Position numbers and translations under genes: made by a program
Shown here: positions 1-4,492 of the stretch, piece after piece
Layout: every line of letters begins with the position of its first letter
How positions within the stretch are numbered: position 1 is the stretch's first letter
The notes under the pieces: model-generated
The model's input: the letters and a program-made list of their open reading frames with translations, nothing else
Told to the model about the DNA's origin: nothing
Databases searched by the model: none
Origin: JBJXHG01 sp046160865
GTDB lineage: Bacteria > Planctomycetota > UBA1135 > GCA-002686595
Direction of reading: 5' to 3'
Assembly: GCA_046160865.1 (NCBI GenBank)
Contig: JBJXHG010000085.1
Coordinates: forward strand, 1 to 11,921
Length of the DNA stretch: 11,921 nucleotides

Positions 1-12
1 GACTAATCGTTC

Positions 13-82
13 GGCGTTGTTGGATCGGAATCGCTCCTCGCCGACCTAACAGGTCGGCTCCGGTCGATTCCGATGCAACGCC
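13..82. repeat. Three-tier imperfect palindrome (70 nt)
   Basis: The arms pair in three blocks. GGCGTTG (13-19) pairs with CAACGCC (76-82). ATCGGAATCG (24-33) pairs with CGATTCCGAT (65-74). GCCGACCT (40-47) pairs with AGGTCGGC (51-58) around a 3-nt loop. The two inner blocks are separated by a symmetric 6/6 internal loop. Every block is a perfect match, 25 bp in total, so a folded RNA or cruciform is likely. It may be the end of an upstream transcript (a terminator without a T-tract) or a member of a palindromic repeat family. Confidence 0.7.
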
Positions 83-169
83 TTGCCCGAAGCGAGCTGG
101 CGCGCTCTCGCGACGGACGTGGTGAGAAATGCAGGCTAGTAGGGCCGCGACGATCGATTCCGATTCAAC
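64..169 (+). repeat. Direct repeat of a 16-mer, 90 nt apart
   Basis: TCGATTCCGATGCAAC at 64-79 recurs as TCGATTCCGATTCAAC at 154-169, matching at 15 of 16 positions. The core CGATTCCGAT is also present inverted at 24-33 as the partner arm of the palindrome. The second direct copy has no nearby partner arm, so it could be a broken copy of the same element. Confidence 0.55.
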
Positions 170-426
170 AGCGCCGCGCCGCGCAAGTGGACGCGACCAC
201 ACCAGTGCGTTGCGAGCGATCCGGGCTCCTGTCCTGACCCAGAAACGCGCACCCATCACGCCGCGAACGAAACGGCTGACTGCGGGCGGCGAGCCTGCGC
301 GGAGCGCGGCGCCAGGTCTGTGGTCGAGGTCGCGACGCGGATCGGGGCGTGAGGCACCGGAGGGATCGCCCTGCAGCCCGACGGAACGCGGCGCCGCGCA
401 CGCCGGGGGAGTCACATCATTGCGGC

Positions 427-515
427 CGCGGCTCGACGAACGCTGCGGGTCGACTCTGCGCGGGCACTCTCGCGATCAGCCACTTTTTTCGCACAGCACC
501 GCACGTCGAGCCGCG
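427..515. repeat. 12-bp inverted repeat
   Basis: CGCGGCTCGACG (427-438) is the exact reverse complement of CGTCGAGCCGCG (504-515). The intervening 65 nt include CTCTCGCG (467-474), whose reverse complement CGCGAGAG lies at 512-519 and overlaps the right arm, so two alternative pairings compete. No T-tract follows. The function is unknown. Confidence 0.45.
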
Positions 516-535
516 AGAGCGGGGCGCAAAAGGGT

Positions 536-569
536 GAACGCCAGCCGTCGGATGGTACAGCTGGCGTTC
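536..569. repeat. Perfect 10-bp stem with 14-nt loop
   Basis: GAACGCCAGC (536-545) pairs perfectly with GCTGGCGTTC (560-569). There is no adjoining T-tract on either strand, so a canonical intrinsic terminator is unlikely. It may be an operator-like palindrome or an RNA hairpin. Confidence 0.5.
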
Positions 570-813
570 GGGGGGCCCACGCCGCTCCTGAAGGCGCACC
601 GAGCGGTGCACTCTGCCGGCGCGGACTCGCTGCTTGGACGCGGACTCGCGCGAATCGGTTCCTTCGAAAACGGGCGGAGTTTTTGGCGTTCGCTCGCTTT
701 CCTGAACCCCCACGAGCTCCGCTTCCGTGGTATCAATTGTGTCAGGGGTTCTCACGCGTTGCCGTCGCGGGGACGCCCCCCTTCCCCTGGCGCTGCACCT
801 CGAGATCTCCCCC

Positions 814-921
814 ATGGAACACAACACGCCCGCCAGCCGTTCGGAGGCCGTGCCGCCCGCCACCACGCTCGTCGTCTTCGTGATCGTCAGCGCTCTGCTG
901 GCGTTCGTGCTCTGGTTCTGA
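814..921 (+). CDS. Small single-helix membrane protein (35 aa)
   Basis: The ATG at 814 opens a 35-residue frame. A polar N-terminus of about 16 residues (MEHNTPASRSEAVPPA) is followed by one strongly hydrophobic segment from about residue 17 that runs to the C-terminus and ends in LWF before TGA. This would be a single-pass inner-membrane miniprotein with almost no C-terminal tail. Third codon positions are nearly all G or C, as in the surrounding real genes, which supports coding. The frame is open further upstream, but that part loses the protein-like composition. No clear Shine-Dalgarno is seen, only a weak GAG about ten bases upstream. It ends 12 nt from the convergent selenoprotein gene. 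I recognise no family. It could still be a chance open frame. Confidence 0.55.
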   Translation: MEHNTPASRSEAVPPATTLVVFVIVSALLAFVLWF

Positions 922-933
922 CGAACGCGGCCG

Positions 934-1155
934 TCACTCGAGCAACAGGTTCGGGATCTCCTGGTACGCCGGGAAGCGCTTCCGCTCGAGCTTGGAGAAG
1001 CGCAGCTTGCCGTCGACCAGCACCTCGAACGCCCCGCCCTTCGACGGAACTAGCTCGACTTCGGTGTCTTCGAACGCCTGCTTGATCTCGGCGGTCAGAC
1101 CGACCGCCTGGGGCAGGTAGTTTCACTGCACGCAATACTGAATCGAAACCTTCAC
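934..1155 (-). CDS. SelW/Rdx-family selenoprotein, in-frame UGA as selenocysteine
   Basis: A GTG start at 1155 opens a 73-residue frame interrupted only by a TGA at codon 11 (1125-1123), and it ends at TGA 936-934. With that codon read as selenocysteine the N-terminus is MKVSIQYCVQUNYLPQAVGL. This gives the CxxU redox motif of the thioredoxin-like Rdx family (SelW/SelT/SelH, PF10262) at residues 8-11, directly after the first beta strand. The rest matches the family: a helix (TAEIKQAFED), then KGGAFEVLVDGKLRFSK and ERKRFP. The length is also typical for SelW-like proteins. A strong GGAGGT lies 5 nt before the GTG, and a hairpin follows the UGA. Such proteins are cytosolic thiol/selenol oxidoreductases whose partners are mostly unknown. 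Standard gene calling would truncate or miss this gene. The alternative is a pseudogene with a Cys-to-stop mutation, but the intact frame and the hairpin argue against that. Confidence 0.88.
1090..1108 (-). promoter_or_regulatory. Bacterial-type SECIS hairpin
   Basis: On the minus strand GGCGGTC (1108-1102) pairs perfectly with GACCGCC (1096-1090) around the 5-nt loop GGTCT (1101-1097). The stem begins after 14 nt and the loop after 21 nt downstream of the UGA. This is where a bacterial SECIS, the SelB-binding element inside the coding region, is expected. Known bacterial SECIS loops carry an exposed G or GU, and the E. coli fdhF loop also contains GGUCU (from memory). The 7-bp stem is compatible with the protein sequence, which it overlaps at codons 17-23. 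Confidence 0.75.
1123..1125 (-). other. Recoded UGA (selenocysteine codon)
   Basis: Codon 11 of the SelW-like gene is TGA on the minus strand. It occupies the redox position, normally Cys or Sec, of CxxC/CxxU. The frame remains open for 62 more codons with family-like sequence on the far side. Confidence 0.85.
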
Positions 1156-1160
1156 GCGCG

Positions 1161-1166
1161 ACCTCC
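1161..1166 (-). promoter_or_regulatory. Shine-Dalgarno of the selenoprotein gene
   Basis: GGAGGT on the minus strand lies 5 nt upstream of the GTG at 1155-1153. It is one of the best ribosome-binding sites in the window and decides this start, which places the CxxU motif ten codons in, as in SelW proteins. Confidence 0.75.
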
Positions 1167-1348
1167 GGTCAAGGACCGCGCGAATTGTGGTCTACGATCG
1201 CCGCGGTTCATAGCCGCCGCGGGTGCGCAGCTTGCGCCTGCACCCGGCGGGGCACCTAATAGCGCCTCGTTCGCGCCCTTCACGCCGGCCGCCGTCGCCG
1301 CTCCTCGGCCCCGTGCGCCCAACCAGCGGCCTCTCCTCGACCACGACC

Positions 1349-2413
1349 ATGCAAACCAAGCGACTCCTGTTGTCCGTCGGCCTGCTCGTGCCGGCGTTGC
1401 TCGCATTCCGCCTGCCGGCTGCCAAGGTCCGCTTCGCCCCCGCGGAAGGCTCGAGCACGGTGAAGACCTTCGAGAGCAAGGGCGAGTTCACGCTCGACAG
1501 CATGTCCATGACCATGAACGGGTCGGAGATGCCCGAGATGGACATGTCGATGACGGTCACGAGCAACCAGAAAATCGTGGTCACCGACGACTACGTGGCG
1601 CTGCGCGAAGGCGGGACCAAGACGCTCAAGCGACGCTTCGACGAGATCGGCAACGAGACCGCGATCGCTTTCAAGGTCGAGGCGATGGGCCAGAGCCAGA
1701 GCAACGACAAGACCGTCCAGTCGAAGAGCGAGCTCACCGGCAAGACGGTTGTCTTCTCGTGGGACGACGACTCCTACAAGAAGGCCTTCGACCCGGCCGA
1801 GGACAACGAGACGCTGCTCGAAGGACTCGACGAGGACATGGATCTGCGCGTCCTCTTGCCGAAGAACGAAGTGAAGGAAGGCGAGGAGTGGACGCTCGAC
1901 GTCAAGACGCTCGTGCCGCTCCTCGTTCCCGGCGGCAACCTCAGCCTGAAGCCCGAAGACAGCGACGAGGGCGACGACATGGGCATGGGCATGCCCGGGA
2001 TGGGCGGCAACATGTCGGAGTGGCTCAGCGATCTGCTCGAAGGTGACGCGAAGGCGAAATTCCTCGGCGAGCGCACGGTCGACGACACGAAAGTCGCGGC
2101 GATCCAAGTCACGATCAAGATCAAGAGCTCGAAGGACATCAGCGCACTCGTCCAGGAGCAGCTGGAGAAGAGCAAGTTGCCGGCGGTCGACTCGATGAAT
2201 CTCGACTCGATGGACGTCGAGCTCGAGATCGAAGGCGAAGGCGAGCTGCTCTGGGATCTCGCCAAAGGCCGCGCGCACTCGTTCGAGCTCTCCGGTCCCG
2301 CGCGCATGACGATGGACATGTCGATGAAGCTCGGCGTCCAAGGCCAGACGATGAGCATGCAGCAGAGCATGCAGATGTCCGGCACGACCAACGTCACCGC
2401 GAAGTTCGAGTAA
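1349..2413 (+). CDS. Secreted methionine-rich protein of unknown function
   Basis: The protein has 354 residues from ATG 1349. This start is chosen because it begins a clean signal peptide: MQTKR, then the hydrophobic stretch LLLSVGLLVPALLAF and a likely cleavage near LPAA (residues 22-25). The frame is open upstream to a GTG at 1223, but that stretch is Arg/Pro-rich and not protein-like. The mature protein is acidic, has no cysteine and only one histidine, and carries 25 methionines (about 7%). These cluster at residues 52-68, 211-222 (MGMGMPGMGG) and 320-343. Alternating polar residues (LELEIEGEG-like runs) suggest a beta-rich fold. I recognise no domain and would call it a conserved-type hypothetical exported protein, possibly planctomycetal. 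No Shine-Dalgarno is visible. It diverges from the selenoprotein gene across 193 bp and ends just before a strong hairpin, so it is probably monocistronic. Confidence 0.88.
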   Translation: MQTKRLLLSVGLLVPALLAFRLPAAKVRFAPAEGSSTVKTFESKGEFTLDSMSMTMNGSEMPEMDMSMTVTSNQKIVVTDDYVALREGGTKTLKRRFDEIGNETAIAFKVEAMGQSQSNDKTVQSKSELTGKTVVFSWDDDSYKKAFDPAEDNETLLEGLDEDMDLRVLLPKNEVKEGEEWTLDVKTLVPLLVPGGNLSLKPEDSDEGDDMGMGMPGMGGNMSEWLSDLLEGDAKAKFLGERTVDDTKVAAIQVTIKIKSSKDISALVQEQLEKSKLPAVDSMNLDSMDVELEIEGEGELLWDLAKGRAHSFELSGPARMTMDMSMKLGVQGQTMSMQQSMQMSGTTNVTAKFE

Positions 2414-2436
2414 CGCGCGCGCGCCCCGACGAAACA

Positions 2437-2466
2437 CGAGCCCGGCTCGACCGCGAGCCGGGCTCG
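2437..2466 (+). terminator. Hairpin terminator after the Met-rich protein gene
   Basis: CGAGCCCGGCTCG (2437-2449) and CGAGCCGGGCTCG (2454-2466) form a perfect 13-bp stem with the 4-nt loop ACCG, 23 nt after the stop codon. Only a short TTT follows at 2471-2473, so it is a GC-rich hairpin terminator with a weak U-tract. Confidence 0.75.
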
Positions 2467-2519
2467 ATCGTTTCTCGGCACGCACGCGGCACGCCTCCGA
2501 TTCCGGAACGACGCGCCCC

Positions 2520-2525
2520 TACAAT
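2520..2525 (+). promoter_or_regulatory. Possible -10 box just before the DUF309 gene
   Basis: TACAAT matches the TATAAT consensus at five of six positions and ends 9 nt before the ATG at 2535. If it is used, transcription would begin almost at the start codon and give a leaderless or near-leaderless mRNA. This would fit the absence of a Shine-Dalgarno. No convincing -35 box is present at 16-18 nt. Confidence 0.3.
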
Positions 2526-2534
2526 GGCGAAGCG

Positions 2535-3032
2535 ATGATCGCGCGCTACCTGCCCGAACGTCCCTTTCCACCGTACGCGTACTTGCCGGGACGCGACCCG
2601 CATCCCGTCCGAGATCCGCGCGGGCACTCGCACGGCGTCGCGACCGAGACGCCGCCCTATTTGCCCGCCGCGCGTTGGCGCGAGAACGAGGCCTATCTCT
2701 TCGGCGTCGACCTCTACAACCACGGGTTCTTGTGGGAGGCACACGAGGCGTGGGAGGACGTCTGGCATCCGTCGAAGCCCGACGAGACGCAGGCGCAGTT
2801 CCTCCAGGGCTTGATCCAGTGCAGTGCCGCGTGCTTGAAGATCGCGATGGAGCAACCGGCCGGGCTCGAGAAGCTCGCGGCGCTCGGCACGGGTCGATTG
2901 GAGGAAGTCGCGCGCCGCGCTGGCGCGCATTTCATGGGTGTTGCACTCGCACACTTCGTCCCGGCGTTCCGCAAGTTCGCGGCGAGCGCGCCGCCGAGCG
3001 CCGACGCGCGACCGCGGATCGAACTCTCGTAG
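2535..3032 (+). CDS. DUF309 domain-containing protein
   Basis: The protein has 165 residues, the usual size for this small all-helical family of unknown biochemical role (PF03745). Residues 54-125 carry its hallmarks. LFGVDLYNHGFLWEAHEAWE has the His-Glu pair (H70, E71) and W73-E74. W77 follows, then FLQGLIQCSAACLK (89-102) and a downstream helix. The N-terminus (residues 4-34: RYLPERPFPPYAYLPGR, then HP and RDPRGHSHG) is a Pro-rich extension that I associate with planctomycetal members. The protein appears cytosolic, with no signal peptide. The conserved His/Glu residues could bind a metal, which is an inference. It begins 68 nt after the preceding terminator and the Rieske gene starts 111 nt downstream, so co-transcription with the latter is possible but unproven. 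No Shine-Dalgarno is visible. Confidence 0.88.
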   Translation: MIARYLPERPFPPYAYLPGRDPHPVRDPRGHSHGVATETPPYLPAARWRENEAYLFGVDLYNHGFLWEAHEAWEDVWHPSKPDETQAQFLQGLIQCSAACLKIAMEQPAGLEKLAALGTGRLEEVARRAGAHFMGVALAHFVPAFRKFAASAPPSADARPRIELS

Positions 3033-3056
3033 CCCGCGCATCTCGTAGCCCGCACA
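3025..3056 (+). repeat. Tandem 16-bp duplication across the DUF309 stop
   Basis: TCTCGTAGCCCGCGCA (3025-3040) is followed immediately by TCTCGTAGCCCGCACA (3041-3056), matching at 15 of 16 positions. The stop codon TAG of the DUF309 gene lies in the first copy and the second copy repeats it out of frame. It looks like a simple slippage duplication. Confidence 0.6.
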
Positions 3057-3143
3057 TGCGGACCGCGTGCGCCGATGCGTTGCGGCCCACGCTCCGTCCG
3101 TCCATCCTGAACGAAGCGCCGCGCACGGCGCGGTGACCGAACG

Positions 3144-4277
3144 ATGCAACGCTACTCGATCGATCCCGACATCCGCGTCGCCGCGACGCTGCCGGGGAAG
3201 TTCTACACCGATTCCGACGTGTTAGCGGCTGCGCGCGAGCGCGTGTTCCCCGGGTCCTGGCAGCCGATCGGCGACAGTGCGCACGTGCGCGAGCCGTCGA
3301 CGGCGTGGCCCGTCACGCTGCTCGAGGGCTGCTTGGACGAGCCGCTGCTCGTCACGCGCGACGCGGGCGGGAAGCTGCACGGCCTCTCGAACGTGTGCAC
3401 GCACCGCGGCGCGATCCTCGTGAACGAGCCGTGCCGCCGGACGTCGCTGACGTGCGCGTACCACGGCCGCCGCTTCGAGCTGAACGGCAAGCTGAAGTCC
3501 GCGCCGGAGTTCGAGGCCGCGCTCGACTTTCCCCGCGCGAGCGACGATCTCGCGCGCGTCGAGCTCGCGACACTTGGTCCGCTCGTGTTCGCTGCGTTGC
3601 GCCCGAACACACCGTTCGCCGAGCTCATCGCGCCGCTCGCCGAGCGCTTGCACTGGATCCCGTTCGACGAGTTCGAGTTCGCGCCCGATCGCTCGCGCGA
3701 CTACGTCGTCCACGCGAACTGGGCACTCTACCTCGACAACTTCCTGGAGGGATTCCACATCCCGTTCGTGCATCCCACGCTGAATGCCGCGCTCGCGTTC
3801 GAGCAGTACGCGACGGAGCTCTACCCGAACGGCAGCGTGCAGCTCGGCCTCGCGAAGGACGGCGAGCTCGCGTTCGATCCGCCGCCCGGATCCGCCGATC
3901 ACGGCCAACGCATCGCGGGCTACTACTGGTGGTTCTTCCCCAATTGGATGATCAACGTGTATCCGTGGGGCCTCTCGATGAACGTGGTGCAGCCGCTCGC
4001 GATCGACCGCACGCGCGTCGCATTCTGGACCTACGTCTGGCGCGCAGACTTGCTCGACCGCGGTGCCGGGTCGGGATTGCACCAAGTCGAGCTGGAGGAC
4101 GAGGACGTCGTCCATTCCGTGCAGCGTGGCGTGCGCTCGCGTTCGTACGATCGCGGCCGTTACTCGCCTACGCGCGAGCAAGGCGTGCACCACTTCCACC
4201 GCATGCTGCTCGAACGACTCACGCTCGATCGTCCGCTCGGTTCGCACGGCGAGACCGCCGGCGCATCGCCACGCTAG
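3144..4277 (+). CDS. Rieske non-heme iron oxygenase, alpha-subunit type
   Basis: The protein has 377 residues. The N-terminal Rieske [2Fe-2S] domain has CTH (C85, H87), a 16-residue gap, then CAYH (C104, H107). The C-terminal catalytic domain has the mononuclear iron motif NFLEGFHIPFVHP (H205, H210) and the acidic third ligand near 319-321 (LEDEDVVHSVQRG), ending in the characteristic GRYSP...EQGVHHFHRM. This arrangement is typical of single-component-type alpha subunits related to choline and carnitine monooxygenases and other ring-hydroxylating oxygenases. It needs an electron-donating reductase, none of which is encoded here. The substrate cannot be told from sequence, and hydroxylation or demethylation of a small organic or quaternary amine is possible. 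The ATG at 3144 has no obvious Shine-Dalgarno but starts a protein of the usual length. It converges with the hybrid kinase gene. Confidence 0.92.
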   Translation: MQRYSIDPDIRVAATLPGKFYTDSDVLAAARERVFPGSWQPIGDSAHVREPSTAWPVTLLEGCLDEPLLVTRDAGGKLHGLSNVCTHRGAILVNEPCRRTSLTCAYHGRRFELNGKLKSAPEFEAALDFPRASDDLARVELATLGPLVFAALRPNTPFAELIAPLAERLHWIPFDEFEFAPDRSRDYVVHANWALYLDNFLEGFHIPFVHPTLNAALAFEQYATELYPNGSVQLGLAKDGELAFDPPPGSADHGQRIAGYYWWFFPNWMINVYPWGLSMNVVQPLAIDRTRVAFWTYVWRADLLDRGAGSGLHQVELEDEDVVHSVQRGVRSRSYDRGRYSPTREQGVHHFHRMLLERLTLDRPLGSHGETAGASPR

Positions 4278-4290
4278 TAGTCCGTCGCAA

Positions 4291-4451
4291 GCAGTCCGTG
4301 GTGAAAGTGCTTCGAGCCCGAAAGTGGCCGGTTCGCGTCAGAGCAAGGAGCGAGACCGCAGGCGAATCGTCGAGATTCGCCGAGGATCGAGCGACGCCGG
4401 GCTGGCGCGAACCGGCCGCTTTCGGGCTGAATGACTTTCGCCACGGGCTGC
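4291..4451 (+). repeat. 161-nt long imperfect hairpin between convergent genes
   Basis: The left arm 4291-4342 and right arm 4451-4401 are reverse complements at about 44 of 51 positions, with one 1-nt bulge. The best blocks contain AGCCCGAA and GGCCGGTTCGCG. The four C/T differences, at 4295, 4302, 4325 and 4338, all give G·U pairs if the plus strand is transcribed. An 8-bp perfect apical stem (GGCGAATC 4361-4368 with GATTCGCC 4374-4381, 5-nt loop) caps the structure. It fills the 215-bp gap between the convergent oxygenase and kinase genes. It may serve both as a terminator, be a palindromic repeat element, or be a structured RNA. No T-tract is seen. Confidence 0.7.
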
Positions 4452-4492
4452 TAGTCAGGCGCGCACGAATTCGCACAGCGCGATGAACGTCG

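Larger units (their letters stand above)
1..813. other. Gene-poor, hairpin-rich stretch
   Basis: I see no convincing protein gene in these 813 bases. Open frames exist on both strands, but their translations are rich in Arg, Pro, Ala and Ser, lack recognisable motifs, and look like the random frames expected at this GC content. No tRNA T-arm or rRNA signature is visible. The stretch does hold several strong inverted repeats (13-82, 427-515, 536-569) and a direct repeat (64-79 and 154-169), which are listed separately. It may be a long structured intergenic region, decayed coding DNA, or an unrecognised structured RNA locus. Confidence 0.6.

Noticed and set aside
485..490. TTTTTT run as an intrinsic terminator on the plus strand
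   Set aside because: No stable hairpin lies directly upstream. The nearby inverted repeat 427-515 encloses the T-run instead of preceding it.
417..866. 149-codon minus-strand open frame
   Set aside because: No recognisable domain, low-complexity composition, and it crosses the strong inverted repeats at 427-515 and 536-569.
129..1085. 318-codon open frame on the plus strand
   Set aside because: Arg/Pro/Ala/Ser-rich translation with no motif or domain. It runs over palindromic sequence, the small membrane protein and the selenoprotein gene in other frames, as expected for chance frames at this GC content.
887..1135. 82-codon minus-strand frame over the selenoprotein locus
   Set aside because: Different frame from the SelW-like gene, low-complexity Arg/Ala-rich translation, no ribosome-binding site. 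The UGA-containing frame carries the family motifs.
1223..1348. Upstream GTG start for the Met-rich protein
   Set aside because: It would add 42 Arg/Pro-rich residues ahead of a clear signal peptide that begins at the ATG at 1349.
1280..2485. 401-codon minus-strand frame opposite the Met-rich protein
   Set aside because: Antisense shadow rich in Arg, His and Leu. It also crosses the terminator at 2437-2466.
3222..4247. 341-codon minus-strand frame opposite the Rieske oxygenase
   Set aside because: Antisense shadow of a gene with intact Rieske and iron-binding motifs, and it has no motif of its own.
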